Shown: positions 38,618-48,521, numbered from the stretch's first letter. The stretch: 64,000 nt of DNA from Cohnella abietis (GCF_004295585.1 NZ_AP019400.1:2261501-2325500); one strand, 5' to 3'. The notes: generated by a model not told the origin, from the letters alone. Program-made: numbers and translations.

Positions 38618-39586
38618 ATGAGTGAAGTTAAAAAAATAGCCGTATTAACAAGTGGCGGAGATTCACAAGGTATGAACGCGGCCGTTCGGGCTGTAGTAAG
38701 AAGCGCACTATATCGTGGGTTAGAGGTATATGGCGTTCAGCGGGGCTTTCAAGGTCTATTGAATCAAGATCTCAGACCGATGGATTTACGTAGTGTTGGA
38801 GATATTATTCAACGTGGGGGTACGATTCTACAAACTGCTCGTTGTAAGGAGTTCATGACACCTGAAGGTCAACAACGAGGAGCTGACGTGCTGCGTGAGC
38901 AAGGCATCGATGGCTTAGTCGTTATCGGCGGCGATGGCTCTTATCAAGGGGCTAACAAGCTGAGCAAGCTCGGTATCAAAACGATGGGGCTGCCAGGAAC
39001 AATTGACAACGACATCCCTTTCACAGATTTCACAATCGGGTTTGATACTGCAGTAAGTATCGTTGTTGATGCCATTAACAAGCTACGTGATACAATGACA
39101 TCTCACGAGAGATCTTCTATTGTTGAGGTCATGGGCCGTCATTGCGGAGACATTGCTCTATATGCAGGACTGGCAAGTGGAGCAGAAGCTATTCTTGTCC
39201 CTGAGGTTCCGTTTGATCTTAAAGATATTTCCTTGCGCATGAAGGAAAATTTCCAGAAGGGCAAAAGACATGGTATTGTCGTTGTTGCTGAAGGAGTTTG
39301 CTCTGGTGATGAAGTAGCGCGGAGTATTACGGAATATAGCGGTATCGAGCCGCGTGTGACCGTATTAGGACACATTCAACGTGGAGGCTCTCCAACCCAC
39401 AATGACCGGATACTGGCTAGCCAGCTGGCAGATTTCGCGGTTCAGCGCTTGCTCGAAGGAGATTCAGGTAAGGGTATCGGTATTATTAAGGGCGAATTCG
39501 TGGCCACGGATATAGAAAAGGTAGTTTCCACTAAGAAATCCTTTAATTTAGATTTATACAATTTAGCATTAAGATTAGCGCAATAA
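38618..39586 (+). CDS. pfkA: 6-phosphofructokinase
   Basis: Glycolytic kinase, 322 aa. The ATP loop is TSGGDSQGMNAAVRAVVR (residues 11-28), where the usual Pro after GGDS is Gln. The catalytic block is GTIDNDIPFTDFTIGFDTA; MGRHCGDIALYAGLA and LGHIQRGGSPT are also conserved. Start ATG 38618 follows GGGAGG by 8 nt. pfkA more often pairs with pyk or accA/D; here it lies between ytpB and deoC. Confidence 0.96.
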   Translation: MSEVKKIAVLTSGGDSQGMNAAVRAVVRSALYRGLEVYGVQRGFQGLLNQDLRPMDLRSVGDIIQRGGTILQTARCKEFMTPEGQQRGADVLREQGIDGLVVIGGDGSYQGANKLSKLGIKTMGLPGTIDNDIPFTDFTIGFDTAVSIVVDAINKLRDTMTSHERSSIVEVMGRHCGDIALYAGLASGAEAILVPEVPFDLKDISLRMKENFQKGKRHGIVVVAEGVCSGDEVARSITEYSGIEPRVTVLGHIQRGGSPTHNDRILASQLADFAVQRLLEGDSGKGIGIIKGEFVATDIEKVVSTKKSFNLDLYNLALRLAQ

Positions 39587-39596
39587 TAGGTATACC

Positions 39597-39645
39597 GGGA
39601 CTGAATAGAGACCTTAATGGTCACTTCTATTCGGTTCCTCTTGTT
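39597..39645 (+). terminator. Possible terminator after pfkA
   Basis: Imperfect stem: GGGACTGAATAG and GACC pair with GGTC and CTATTCGGTTCC around TTAAT, followed by TCTTGTTATTT. The T-tract is interrupted. Confidence 0.5.
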
Positions 39646-39689
39646 ATTTGCCTGCTAAATAAATTGGACTTATAGGAGAAATGATACAT

Positions 39690-40361
39690 ATGACAGCTGA
39701 TCAAATTGCAGGAATGATTGATCATACCTTGTTAAGCGCGGTGAGTACTGAGGCGGAAATTGTTCGAATTTGTGGGGAAGCCAAGCAATATGGTTTTGCA
39801 ACAGTATGCGTCAATCCTCATTGGATCCCTGTTGCTTCTCGTGAATTGGCTGGCAGTAAGGTTGGTCTAACGACTGTAATAGGATTTCCTCTGGGTGCAA
39901 GTCGTACGGAAGTAAAAGCGGCAGAGGCAACGGATGCCATTCTGGCTGGTGCTACTGAAATCGATATGGTGCTGAACATTGGTGCTCTAAAGTCGGCCAA
40001 TACGGACGCAGTGAAGCGGGATATTGAAGAAGTGGTAAAGGCTTGTAAAGGGAAAGCGAAGGTTAAGGTCATCATTGAAACCTGTTACTTAACAGACGAA
40101 GAGAAAAAACAAGCTTCTCTATTGTGTAAAGAGGCTGGAGCAGACTTCGTCAAAACCTCCACGGGCTTCGGTACAGGTGGGGCAACGGTAGAGGATATCG
40201 CTTTAATACGTAGCGTCATAGGGCCGGATATGGGAATAAAGGCTTCTGGTGGTGTACGTGATTTGGATATTGCACACAAATTGATTCAAGCCGGAGCGAC
40301 AAGACTAGGAGCAAGCTCCTCTATAGCAATTGTGACAGGTGGAGTCGGACAAGGGTATTAA
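39690..40361 (+). CDS. deoC: Deoxyribose-phosphate aldolase
   Basis: Splits 2-deoxyribose 5-phosphate to glyceraldehyde 3-phosphate and acetaldehyde in nucleoside breakdown. From ATG 39690 the product is 223 aa, the usual length. The Schiff-base lysine lies in [15 protein letters not shown]; the second active-site lysine in [22 protein letters not shown]-like sequence is [19 protein letters not shown] precedes; ATG 39681 would be only about 2 nt from that site. Operon partner pdp follows after 47 bp. Confidence 0.96.
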   Translation: MTADQIAGMIDHTLLSAVSTEAEIVRICGEAKQYGFATVCVNPHWIPVASRELAGSKVGLTTVIGFPLGASRTEVKAAEATDAILAGATEIDMVLNIGALKSANTDAVKRDIEEVVKACKGKAKVKVIIETCYLTDEEKKQASLLCKEAGADFVKTSTGFGTGGATVEDIALIRSVIGPDMGIKASGGVRDLDIAHKLIQAGATRLGASSSIAIVTGGVGQGY

Positions 40362-40408
40362 ACGGACTTAGTGCTCTCCCAAATGTTGAGTTGAGGAGGA
40401 ATACAACG

Positions 40409-41710
40409 TTGAGAACGGTTGATTTAATCACGAAAAAGCGCGATGGCGGCGAGCTAGAAAAGGATGAAATTAATCATCTCATCAGTGGATATACGGATGG
40501 TTCAATCCCAGATTATCAGATGTCGGCAATGGCGATGGCTATTTTCTTCCGTGGAATGACACCGACAGAAAGAGCAGATTTGACGATGGCGATGGTTCAT
40601 TCCGGTGAAACGATTGATTTATCGGGGGTTTCAGGAGTCAAGGTGGATAAGCACAGTACGGGAGGCGTTGGAGACACAACGACACTCGTGTTAGCTCCTC
40701 TGGTCGCTTCTATAGGCGTTCCAGTAGCCAAGATGTCCGGTCGGGGACTTGGACATACTGGAGGCACTATAGACAAGCTAGAAGCCGTTCCTGGCTTTCA
40801 TGTAGAAATCGATAATGCGGAGTTTTTGGAGCTTGTTAATCGCAACGGAGTTGCGGTTATTGGTCAGAGCAATAATCTAACTCCAGCGGATAAGAAGCTG
40901 TATGGTCTTCGGGATGTAACAGGGACGGTGAATTCTATACCGTTAATTGCAAGCTCAATTATGAGCAAGAAGATCGCTTCTGGAGCAGACGCGATTGTGC
41001 TCGATGTGAAAACAGGCGACGGTGCTTTCATGAAGACATTGTCTGAGGCAGAGGATTTAGCTGCTTGCATGGTGGATATCGGAAACAGGGTCGGTAGACA
41101 GACTGTTGCTGTATTATCTGACATGAGTCAGCCGCTTGGTAATGCCATTGGCAATGCTTTAGAGGTGAAGGAAGCCATAGACACGCTTAGAGGTGTTGGC
41201 CCGAAGGATCTTACGGAGCTATGTTTAATTCTAGGGAGCCATATGGCTGTCTTAGCTGGAATAGCAGCTAGCAAAGAAGAAGCTCGTCAGATGCTCCAGC
41301 AATCGATAGCCAGTGGGCAAGCGATAGAGAAATTTAAGACCTTTCTTGCCGCGCAAGGTGGAGACGCTACAGTTGTTGACCATCCAGAGCATTTGCCTAC
41401 GGCTAAGTATCAGATAGAGGTGCCGTCGAAGGAATCCGGCTATGTTGCGTCAATAGCAGCAGAGAATGTGGGTCTGGCTGCTATGCTCCTTGGAGCGGGA
41501 CGGGCTACGAAAACCTCTGAGATTGATTTGGCTGTTGGTATCGTTCTGCATAAGAAAATCGGGGACGCTGTGCAAAGTGGGGAATCACTTGCGACCATTC
41601 ATGCGAATAAAGAAGCGGTAGAAGATGTGCTAGCTAAAATGTATGAGTCTATTCAAATCTCAGCTATAAGAGTTACTCCGCCGCCTTTAGTAGTGGGGGA
41701 AATAAATTAG
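40409..41710 (+). CDS. pdp: Pyrimidine-nucleoside phosphorylase
   Basis: Releases ribose/deoxyribose 1-phosphate from pyrimidine nucleosides. 433 aa from TTG 40409, matching the B. subtilis Pdp length; GAGGAGG lies 9 nt upstream. The family signature is [21 protein letters not shown] (near residue 110-130); the phosphate site is [15 protein letters not shown]. It works with DeoC, encoded just upstream, in deoxynucleoside catabolism. No regulator gene is adjacent. Confidence 0.96.
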   Translation: MRTVDLITKKRDGGELEKDEINHLISGYTDGSIPDYQMSAMAMAIFFRGMTPTERADLTMAMVHSGETIDLSGVSGVKVDKHSTGGVGDTTTLVLAPLVASIGVPVAKMSGRGLGHTGGTIDKLEAVPGFHVEIDNAEFLELVNRNGVAVIGQSNNLTPADKKLYGLRDVTGTVNSIPLIASSIMSKKIASGADAIVLDVKTGDGAFMKTLSEAEDLAACMVDIGNRVGRQTVAVLSDMSQPLGNAIGNALEVKEAIDTLRGVGPKDLTELCLILGSHMAVLAGIAASKEEARQMLQQSIASGQAIEKFKTFLAAQGGDATVVDHPEHLPTAKYQIEVPSKESGYVASIAAENVGLAAMLLGAGRATKTSEIDLAVGIVLHKKIGDAVQSGESLATIHANKEAVEDVLAKMYESIQISAIRVTPPPLVVGEIN

Positions 41711-41742
41711 GTAGCAGTTAGAAGCTGTGGCGAATCGTACTA

Positions 41743-42240
41743 GGCTGTCGATTAACTGTTAGCAAATTAAAACGTCTACTAAAGCCGACTATAAATTCCA
41801 GTTTTATGTGCTTATTTCGGTTTTCAGGGGTGAAAAGCGACGTTTTTCACAAGTAATCGATTTTTAGCAGCTAATTTTTTTATTCCACAGTTAATCGACA
41901 ACCTAGCTCGGTACCTTATCGCGGCTGAAAGTGGGAAAAGGCGGCTCATAGTGAACGCTCGGTACCTTATTTCGGAATAAAGCGTGGATTGGCGGTTCAT
42001 AGTGAACGCTCGGTACCTTATTGCGGCTGAAAGTGGGAATTGGCAGCTCATAGTGAACGCTCGGTACCTTATTTCGGAAGAAAGCGTGGATTGGCGGCTG
42101 ATAGTGAACGCCCAGTACCTTATTGCGGCTAAAAGTCTGAATTGGCGACCCATAGTGAACTCGGAGGCTGTCGATTAACTGAGGACAAAATCTCTTCGTA
42201 CATACGCTATTTGCATCATATGGGGTGAAAAGTAACGTTT
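41743..42240. repeat. Tandem array 2: five 51-bp units in an inverted-repeat frame
   Basis: Units begin at 41907, 41958, 42009, 42060 and 42111, an exact 51-bp step. Each contains CTCGGTACCTTAT and, near the end, CATAGTGAACG. Two unit types alternate (A with GCGGCTGAAAGTG, B with TTCGGAAxAAAGCGTGG), A-B-A-B-A. The array is bounded by CAGTTAATCGACAACC (41888-41903) and its inverse GGCTGTCGATTAACTG (42166-42181); a further direct copy of the latter is at 41743-41758. GGGGTGAAAAG-n2-ACGTTT occurs on both sides (41827 and 42222). No gene is supported between pdp and 42480. Confidence 0.92.
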
Positions 42241-42430
42241 GAGGGGCAAATAAGGTGACTACGATTCGAAATTCAAACCGCTGTTTTTTCGCTAAATAGG
42301 GTGTTCAGGATTCGTCAGAATCGGATCGAAGTCGAAAACCATCATACCACTGTGGCAATAATAACGCCCAAGTGCTCTCTAACCGTAAAGCACTCATTTT
42401 GAAGCTGAGTCCATAAAGCAACAACAAATT

Positions 42431-42470
42431 AGGGCTAATCTCAAGGTCAGTGACGACCGAGATTAGCCCT
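42431..42470. terminator. Hairpin at the 3' end of the GH-like gene
   Basis: Twelve-bp perfect stem AGGGCTAATCTC/GAGATTAGCCCT. On the minus strand it is followed by AATTTGTTGTT; on the plus strand by ATTATTTG. A moderate terminator for both directions. Confidence 0.65.
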
Positions 42471-42479
42471 ATTATTTGT

Positions 42480-43640
42480 CTAAAACTTAACACCTTCGGT
42501 ATATTTATTTCCAGCATTCCAGAGCAAGTACTCTTCGACTCCACTGTCGTTAAGTGCTTTGATTTGAGCTTGTACTTCAGCGGCTCCATATTGAGAATAA
42601 TGTCCTTTACCTAGCCACTTAGCAGTAAAATCCTGTATCCAAGGACGAATGATCGGTTTCTTATCGCCCAGAGGATCTAATTTCTTATGCGTATCATCCA
42701 TAGCCCCTTTAATCGTTTCATACGGAGCTTTATCCGGATCCTTCTGTTTGAACCAACCGGTGCTGTAATGACTAGGGTAAATCATTGGGCTAATAACGTC
42801 GACTGCATTGGAAATTTTGACGAAGTCCTGCCCGATTCCTTCAGCTGCTGGTACAGATGCTGCATAGCCGAAGATGTCTACAGAAACTCTTACTCCCAGT
42901 GGTGACAATTCTTTTTTTGCATATTCTACAAACTCAGCAACGATATCGACACGGCTTAGCTTATTTTTAGTAAATGTTAAGCTGTCTGCTCGCTTCTCAA
43001 AGCCTTCCGGAAAACGCACGTAATCGAATTGAATTTCTTTGAAGCCAAGCTTTACAGCTTCCTTGGCGACTTCAACGTTGTACTCCCACACCTCTTTGCT
43101 GTAGGGATTTACAAATCCATCCTTGTTCTTGTTTTGCCAGACCGTTCCGTCCTTCTGCACGAAAGACATCTCAGGATGCTTCTTTGCTAATACGCTGTCC
43201 TTAAAAACAACAACCCTAGCAATCGGATAAATGTCATGCTCCTTAAGAGTAGTCATGAGCTTGTGAATATCTTTAATATAAGGCTGGGGACTGCCGAGCT
43301 TCTGCAAGGTCGTGTTGTCTGTTTTGTATGTAATATTGCCTAAATCATCTTTGATATCGATGACCATCGAATTAAGAGCTGTTTTGTCTAAAAGATTTAA
43401 TAGGGAAGCAAATCGCTCTCCACCAGCGCTGTAAGCTGTTACATAAATCCCTTTTACAACAGGTGCATCCGGCTGAGGGTCATCTGCAATTGGCTTAGCT
43501 TGGCCTGGTGTTGTGGATTCATTCTGGGACTTAATGGCGGTGCTGACTGAGTGTAATAATTTCTCTAATGGTTTCTCGCCTTGGTGTGAACCACCTAATG
43601 ATGCTTGTAGAAGTAAAAATAAAGTAAGTAAAATATTCAT
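42480..43640 (-). CDS. Putative glycoside hydrolase (DUF4015)
   Basis: 386 aa. A short hydrophobic N-terminus (MNILLTLFLLLQASLGG) suggests export; a Ser/Pro-rich linker follows to about residue 60. The rest matches the DUF4015 beta/alpha-barrel family: VKGIYVTAYSAGG, NSMVIDIKDDLGNITY, YPIARVVVFKDSVLAKKHPE, GFKEIQFDYVRFPEG, VRVSVDIFGYAA, DVISPMIYPSHYSTGWF and a final EEYLLWNAGNKYT. The family is presumed to act on cell-surface polysaccharide; the substrate is unknown. Minus strand, convergent with pdp across array 2. Confidence 0.85.
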   Translation of the reverse strand: MNILLTLFLLLQASLGGSHQGEKPLEKLLHSVSTAIKSQNESTTPGQAKPIADDPQPDAPVVKGIYVTAYSAGGERFASLLNLLDKTALNSMVIDIKDDLGNITYKTDNTTLQKLGSPQPYIKDIHKLMTTLKEHDIYPIARVVVFKDSVLAKKHPEMSFVQKDGTVWQNKNKDGFVNPYSKEVWEYNVEVAKEAVKLGFKEIQFDYVRFPEGFEKRADSLTFTKNKLSRVDIVAEFVEYAKKELSPLGVRVSVDIFGYAASVPAAEGIGQDFVKISNAVDVISPMIYPSHYSTGWFKQKDPDKAPYETIKGAMDDTHKKLDPLGDKKPIIRPWIQDFTAKWLGKGHYSQYGAAEVQAQIKALNDSGVEEYLLWNAGNKYTEGVKF

Positions 43641-43752
43641 CCATATCTCTCCCCAATATACTCTGTAAAAAGAGTATAAACGAGATAGGGGGGGTTAGAC
43701 ACAGGTATTTTGTAGTATTTTGTGGAATTATACTAGAATTTATAGAAAATAT

Positions 43753-44580
43753 TTATCGACGCCGGAATTCTCCGATTACATCAATCGTTTGAACAATATT
43801 TACAAATGCTTTGGAGTCAATTTCGATAATTGTTTTGCGTAGCTCAGCTAGTTCATATCGAGTTGTCACCGTCATCAGCATATCCCGTTCCTCGCTAGTA
43901 AAAGCACCCCGTGTTTTAATAATTGTTACCCCCCGTGGGAGCTTTAGAAGCTTAGAAGCAAGCTCTTGAGTATGGTTAGTTACAATAAAGGCGGTAATTT
44001 TATGATGAGGGGTATATACCGCATCAATTATTTTTCCCGTTAGGTAGATCGACAGCATAGAATAAAGAGCGGCATTCCAATCATTCTTTAGATAGCCCAG
44101 AATGGCAACAACAAAAGTATTAAGTAAAACCGTAAGCAAACCGATGGGTAAGTCTCTATAACGTGATATAATGGAAGCGATGATGTCAAAGCCACCCGAT
44201 GAGCCTCCATAACGTAGCGTTACTGTAGTTCCTAATCCGACCAGTACTCCTCCGAAAACGGAAGCTAGAAGCCGATCATCTGTCATCTTGATAACGGGAA
44301 TGACTTGCAGAAAAAATGCCACGGACAAAACGGTTACGATACTAAGCACTATAAATCGTTTTCCTAAAATCCGATATCCCCAGAGCAAAATCGGGACATT
44401 TAGGGCAAAATACAACCAGCCAATATTCCACTCGCTTAAGTAACCGATCACCATGGCGACCCCGGAAACCCCGCTACTAAGCAGTTGATTGGGGATCAGG
44501 AGCAGTTGAAACCCAGCAGCCACAGCGGCGGCACTGATTATCATCAAAAATACGGGGCCTATTATGGCAACTCTTTTCAT
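43753..44580 (-). CDS. YitT family membrane protein
   Basis: 275 aa with five or six N-terminal helices (DUF161: LIPNQLLSSGVSGVAMVIGYL, GGVLVGLGTTVTLRYGGSSGGFDIIA) and a C-terminal DUF2179 cytoplasmic domain (ITAFIVTNHTQELASKLLKLPRGVTIIKTRGAFTSEERDMLMTVTTRYEL). The family is widespread in Firmicutes, often as several paralogues; function unknown. Divergent from cshA. Confidence 0.9.
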   Translation of the reverse strand: MKRVAIIGPVFLMIISAAAVAAGFQLLLIPNQLLSSGVSGVAMVIGYLSEWNIGWLYFALNVPILLWGYRILGKRFIVLSIVTVLSVAFFLQVIPVIKMTDDRLLASVFGGVLVGLGTTVTLRYGGSSGGFDIIASIISRYRDLPIGLLTVLLNTFVVAILGYLKNDWNAALYSMLSIYLTGKIIDAVYTPHHKITAFIVTNHTQELASKLLKLPRGVTIIKTRGAFTSEERDMLMTVTTRYELAELRKTIIEIDSKAFVNIVQTIDVIGEFRRR

Positions 44581-44702
44581 TATGCAGCACTCCTTAGCGG
44601 TTAGGGAGGGAACCGATTTGTATATTTAGGTTCCCCTCGGAGAAGCCGATCATGCAATAATTGGTACTCTTTTCCTGAGACTAGAGTTTTCCAGCATGTT
44701 TG

Positions 44703-44711
44703 TGCTATAAT
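44703..44711 (+). promoter_or_regulatory. Extended -10 promoter of cshA
   Basis: TGCTATAAT, an extended -10 element, 63 bp before the TTG start. The -35 region is poor, as expected for an extended -10 promoter. Confidence 0.55.
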
Positions 44712-44774
44712 GAACTGATCATTTTTTTGGAAGCCGTAATTTGAAGGCCCAACACAGAAGGAGATTGAAAAAGT

Positions 44775-46418
44775 TTGAGCACATTTGCAGAGTTTGGTTT
44801 GGAGCCGGACGTACTTCAAGCCATATCAGAGATGGGATTTGAAGAGGCGACCCCAATCCAAGCGAAAGCTATACCCGTTGCCTTAGCAGGCAAAGACATG
44901 ATTGGTCAGGCCCAAACAGGTACAGGCAAAACAGCAGCTTTCGGAGTACCGCTTATTAGCCGCATCGCTACAACGGAAGATCGTATCGTTGCCCTGATTA
45001 TGGCCCCAACCCGTGAGTTGGCCATTCAAGTATCAGAAGAAATCGAGAAGCTTGGACGTTTCAAGGGACTTCGTTCCTTGGCTATATATGGCGGTCAAGA
45101 CATCTCACGTCAAATCCGCTCCTTGAAGCGGAAGCCGCAAATCATTATCGGAACACCTGGTCGTTTGTTAGACCACATTAACCGTAAGACAATTCGTCTA
45201 GACGATGTACGTACAGTCGTTCTTGATGAAGCCGATGAAATGCTGGACATGGGTTTCATGGAGGATATTCAATCCATCCTGAAGCTAGTACCGGAAGAGC
45301 GCCAAACTTTGTTGTTCTCAGCTACAATGCCTACGAACATCCAGAAGCTTGCACAGCAATTCCTGCGTGATCCAGAACATATTAAAGTCGATTCAAAGCT
45401 GCTTAGCGCACCTTTGATTCAACAATTCTATGTTGAAATTCAAGAACGCATGAAGTTTGATGGTCTCTGCCGTCTTCTAGACATGGAGCCACCTGAGTTG
45501 GCCATTATCTTCGGTCGTACTAAACGTCGCGTAGCTGAATTATCCGAAGCGTTGATGAAACGTGGATATGCATGTGATGGACTACATGGTGACTTGTCGC
45601 AGAATCAACGGGATACTGTTATGCGTAAGTTCCGCGACGGCAGCATCGATGTATTGGTTGCAACAGACGTTGCGGCTCGTGGACTAGATGTTACTGGTGT
45701 AACTCATGTTATTAACTTCGATTTGCCGCAAGATCCGGAAAGCTATGTTCACCGGATTGGTCGTACGGGCCGTGCAGGTAAAGAAGGAACTTCTTGGTCC
45801 TTCGTAACTGCTCGTGAGACAGATCACCTTCACTTCATTGAGAAGGTTACTCGTCACCGTATTTCCAAGAAAATTTTGCCAACCTTGTCCGAAGCGATGG
45901 AAGGCAAGCAAAAGCTGATGGCGGAACGTATCATGGATACGGTTCGTGCAGAAGAAGACGTAACTCCATTCAAATGGGTTGCTATGCAATTGCTTGAGCA
46001 ATATGATTCCGTTCAATTGTTAGCTGCAGCAATGAAATTGTTGACTGGCGACAAAAAAGATGTGAACATAGAGCTTACACCTGAAGATCCTATCCGTTCC
46101 AAGAAACGCAAGTTTGAAGGAAACCGTGGTGGATCCGGCAGCAGCTATGGTGGCAGCGGACGTCGTTATGGCGGCAGCAGCTCCGGTGGTAGCAGCTCTG
46201 GTGGTGGAGCTTGGCGTCAAGGAGGCCAAGGACGCAGCGATTCTCGTGGCTCTAGCAGCTACGGTGGTCAACGCAAGCCTTACCAAGGTAATCGTTCAAG
46301 CACGACTGGCCGCGATGATAGCAGCTACCGTGACGCAAACCGTGGTGGACGTCCAGAACGTAAGGATGATTCCCGTGGCAGCAGCCGCTCACCGAGCGAA
46401 GATTTCGTAAAAATCTAA
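44775..46418 (+). CDS. cshA: DEAD-box RNA helicase CshA
   Basis: ATP-dependent RNA helicase, 547 aa. Motifs: Q ([13 protein letters not shown]), I ([10 protein letters not shown]), Ia (PTRELAIQ), II ([12 protein letters not shown]), III (LFSATMP), IV, V ([11 protein letters not shown]), VI ([12 protein letters not shown]). The C-terminal tail (about 435-547) is Gly/Ser/Arg-rich, typical of RNA-binding tails in this group. CshA unwinds mRNA and works with RNA-decay enzymes and in cold adaptation. The TTG start follows AAGGAG by 10 nt. Confidence 0.94.
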   Translation: MSTFAEFGLEPDVLQAISEMGFEEATPIQAKAIPVALAGKDMIGQAQTGTGKTAAFGVPLISRIATTEDRIVALIMAPTRELAIQVSEEIEKLGRFKGLRSLAIYGGQDISRQIRSLKRKPQIIIGTPGRLLDHINRKTIRLDDVRTVVLDEADEMLDMGFMEDIQSILKLVPEERQTLLFSATMPTNIQKLAQQFLRDPEHIKVDSKLLSAPLIQQFYVEIQERMKFDGLCRLLDMEPPELAIIFGRTKRRVAELSEALMKRGYACDGLHGDLSQNQRDTVMRKFRDGSIDVLVATDVAARGLDVTGVTHVINFDLPQDPESYVHRIGRTGRAGKEGTSWSFVTARETDHLHFIEKVTRHRISKKILPTLSEAMEGKQKLMAERIMDTVRAEEDVTPFKWVAMQLLEQYDSVQLLAAAMKLLTGDKKDVNIELTPEDPIRSKKRKFEGNRGGSGSSYGGSGRRYGGSSSGGSSSGGGAWRQGGQGRSDSRGSSSYGGQRKPYQGNRSSTTGRDDSSYRDANRGGRPERKDDSRGSSRSPSEDFVKI

Positions 46419-46459
46419 ACCAATAGCTTACTGACGATTGTCATCAGGGAGGAAACCCC

Positions 46460-47206
46460 ATGGAAATGCGGGGCATGATGGGTGGCTTCTATCGGCTATC
46501 CGAATGGATCATGAGGTTGTCGGTTACGAATGTATTGTGGCTTATCACATCATTTCCGTTTTGGCTAATGGTGATCATTTTTCTTGGGGCTAAAGATACC
46601 GAGCAATTAAAGGCGGTTATCATTCCGCTTGCAATTGTAGCCCCCTTTACTCTGTTTCCGGCGACTTCGGCAATGTTCTCAGTCGCCCGGAAATGGGTTC
46701 TGGGCGATACTGATGTTCCGCTCTTTAAGACTTTTTTCCGTAGCTACAAGCAAAATTATTTGCAAGCTATGATCGGCGGCATCATTTATGCGCTATTGTT
46801 CGCGATATTGATTATTGACTTCCAGGTTTATTTAAAACAAATATCTGGATTTCAAATTATCGCGTACTTATTTGTAGCATTGCTGCTGTTACTGCTTATT
46901 TCTTTGTTGCATTTCTTCTCCCTTTTGTCTCATTTTCACATGAAAACGATTCAATTGCTCAAAAACGCCCTTATCTTGACGATTGGTCGTCCAATTCGTT
47001 CTCTGATAATGGCAATCGGAGCGGCTGCGGTTATTTTCATGAGTACTAGGTTCACGTTTCTGATCCCATTCTTCTTCGGAAGTATGATTGCGGTTTACAC
47101 CTTCTACAACTTTAATCTGGTTATCCAGAAAATGATGCTGTTGAAGGATGCTGCTGAGGCAGAGACGTCCGAAACCGAAGAAGACGAAGAAGAGAAGAAA
47201 GCCTAA
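46460..47206 (+). CDS. DUF624 (YesL-like) membrane protein
   Basis: 248 aa with six hydrophobic helices and an acidic C-terminus (ETSETEEDEEEKK). The family marker is the beginning YRLSEWIMRLSVTNVLWLITSFPFW and FPATSAMFSVARKWVLGDTDVPLFKTFFRSYKQNY. DUF624 proteins often accompany sugar-uptake genes in Bacillales; here there are none next to it, so function is open. GGGAGGA lies 6-7 nt before the ATG. Confidence 0.85.
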   Translation: MEMRGMMGGFYRLSEWIMRLSVTNVLWLITSFPFWLMVIIFLGAKDTEQLKAVIIPLAIVAPFTLFPATSAMFSVARKWVLGDTDVPLFKTFFRSYKQNYLQAMIGGIIYALLFAILIIDFQVYLKQISGFQIIAYLFVALLLLLLISLLHFFSLLSHFHMKTIQLLKNALILTIGRPIRSLIMAIGAAAVIFMSTRFTFLIPFFFGSMIAVYTFYNFNLVIQKMMLLKDAAEAETSETEEDEEEKKA

Positions 47207-47217
47207 GGCAATGTGAT

Positions 47218-47246
47218 TTTACTTTTCTTATCCACCTGCTTATAAT
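47218..47246 (+). promoter_or_regulatory. Promoter of 6S RNA
   Basis: TTTACT, 17-bp spacer, TATAAT; predicted start is near 47252. Confidence 0.65.
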
Positions 47247-47251
47247 GAGAA

Positions 47252-47434
47252 TACTCCTGCCATGTTCGTTACGACGCTTAATTGTTTTGAACCAATGTTT
47301 GTTTCAAGGGAGCTCTAGATTTCTTAGTGGCTGACATGCCCCCGAAAAGGGAAGTCAAAAGCTGAGCTGCGGGCACCCACCTGCCAAAGCAGGTTCAGAA
47401 ACATGCACGTCGGACGGCATGGCGGGTTTTCTCT
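47252..47434 (+). ncRNA. ssrS: 6S RNA
   Basis: 6S RNA mimics an open promoter and binds sigma-A RNA polymerase. The closing stem pairs CCTGCCATG (47256-47264) with CATGGCGGG (47418-47426), followed by TTTTCTCT as terminator. The Firmicutes-specific blocks TTGAACCAATGTTTG, CAAGGGAGC and GCGGGCACCCACCTG (3' side of the central region), then CCAAAGCAGGTTC, are all present. In B. subtilis bsrA lies next to aspS; here it lies between a DUF624 gene and a DUF1499-like gene. Ends are set by pairing and promoter position and may shift a few bases. Confidence 0.88.
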
Positions 47435-47512
47435 ATCCTTGGACTTTATTCCCCGGGTTAGGCGTGGTAAGATAGAATATAGCGCCAAGGGTACCCGGAG
47501 GGAGAGAGAGCA

Positions 47513-47893
47513 TTGAAGCGTTTGCTGCTCGGTTTAATTCGCAGTCATGAAAACACTAGCGATAAGGCAAAAGATCCAAAGCTTAAATCTCATTATTATC
47601 GTCTGTCAAAGGACCGTGCTTGGGATGAGGTAACTTCCATTCTCAAGAAGATGAAGGGCTATAAAGTTCTTCACGAGGTTCAGACTGTCGGTGAGATCGT
47701 AATGGAGAAGAAATCAATGTCTGGCCGTACAATGGATATTACTATTCAGGTGGTCGGTACAAGCCCTGGTAATACAGCGGTTGATATCTACTCGGCATCT
47801 CGTGGATCGCTTGGCGATCTGGGTGCTAATTATCGAATCATTCAAGAGATTTACTCTGTATTAGATCGTAAGCTGTCCTCATATAAAGCATAA
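47513..47893 (+). CDS. DUF1499-like small protein
   Basis: 126 aa, soluble. The last part (GNTAVDIYSASRGSLGDLGANYRIIQEIYSVLDRKL) resembles the DUF1499 ending (SASR-x-G-x-x-DLG-x-N-x-x-R-I); the earlier part (AWDEVTSILKKMKGYKVLHEVQTVGEIVMEKKS) fits the same fold. Function unknown. TTG start, with GGAGGG 11-12 nt upstream. Follows 6S RNA and ends at a bidirectional terminator. Confidence 0.65.
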   Translation: MKRLLLGLIRSHENTSDKAKDPKLKSHYYRLSKDRAWDEVTSILKKMKGYKVLHEVQTVGEIVMEKKSMSGRTMDITIQVVGTSPGNTAVDIYSASRGSLGDLGANYRIIQEIYSVLDRKLSSYKA

Positions 47894-47914
47894 GTAAGCG
47901 GTTTAAACCAAATT

Positions 47915-47950
47915 AAAAGCGAGGAAGGCGCATGGCCTTACCTCGCTTTT
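47915..47950. terminator. Bidirectional intrinsic terminator
   Basis: Stem AAAAGCGAGG plus AAGGC paired with GCCTT plus CCTCGCTTTT, followed by TGCTGTATTTTTTT. Between the convergent 47513 gene and tpx. Confidence 0.85.
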
Positions 47951-47968
47951 GCTGTATTTTTTTACAAT

Positions 47969-48481
47969 TTAGATCAGGCTTTTTACAGCTGCAACTGCTG
48001 CTTCGTAGTCTGGGTGATCAGCCATTTCATTCAGTACTTCTACATAAGTAATTTGATCATTTCCGTCTACGACGAAGATAGCTCTCATATCCAAGTGAAG
48101 CTCTTTAATTAGAACGCCATAAGATTTGCCGAAGCTGTTCTCTTTGTAGTCAGATAGTAGTACTACGCGATCTACTCCAGCTGCTCCGCACCAACGAGCT
48201 TGTGCGAATGGAAGATCTGCGCTTACTGTAATAATAACTACGTTGTCACCTAGTCCGGATGCTTCTTCGTTGAAACGACGTGTTTGTGCGTCGCATACAC
48301 CTGTGTCGATAGAAGGAACAACGCTAATTAATTTTACTTTTCCTGCGAAATCCTTCAAGGAAGATGTTTCAAGCAGGTTCTTGTTAAGGGTGAAGTCTGG
48401 AGCTGCATCACCGGCTTTAAGTACGGGGCCAACAAGTGTAATCGGGTTACCTTTAAGTGTAACTGAACGTTCTTGGGACAT
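47969..48481 (-). CDS. tpx: Thiol peroxidase
   Basis: Atypical two-cysteine peroxiredoxin that reduces peroxides with thioredoxin. 170 aa. The peroxidatic cysteine is C63 in [11 protein letters not shown] and the resolving cysteine is C98 in [11 protein letters not shown]; the spacing is right for Tpx. GGAGGAA lies 8 nt before the ATG. Divergent from the LysR gene; the gap between them holds a Fur-family-like box overlapping the probable -10. Confidence 0.96.
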   Translation of the reverse strand: MSQERSVTLKGNPITLVGPVLKAGDAAPDFTLNKNLLETSSLKDFAGKVKLISVVPSIDTGVCDAQTRRFNEEASGLGDNVVIITVSADLPFAQARWCGAAGVDRVVLLSDYKENSFGKSYGVLIKELHLDMRAIFVVDGNDQITYVEVLNEMADHPDYEAAVAAVKSLI

Positions 48482-48521
48482 GAATATGTTCCTCCTTCAT
48501 TGATAAGGTTAGCCGTTATTA

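Noticed and set aside
41984-42178. Plus-strand frame through array 2 (LIVNARYLIAAES-like periods)
   Set aside because: Periodic only because the unit is 51 bp; no start signal and A/B alternation is at the DNA level.
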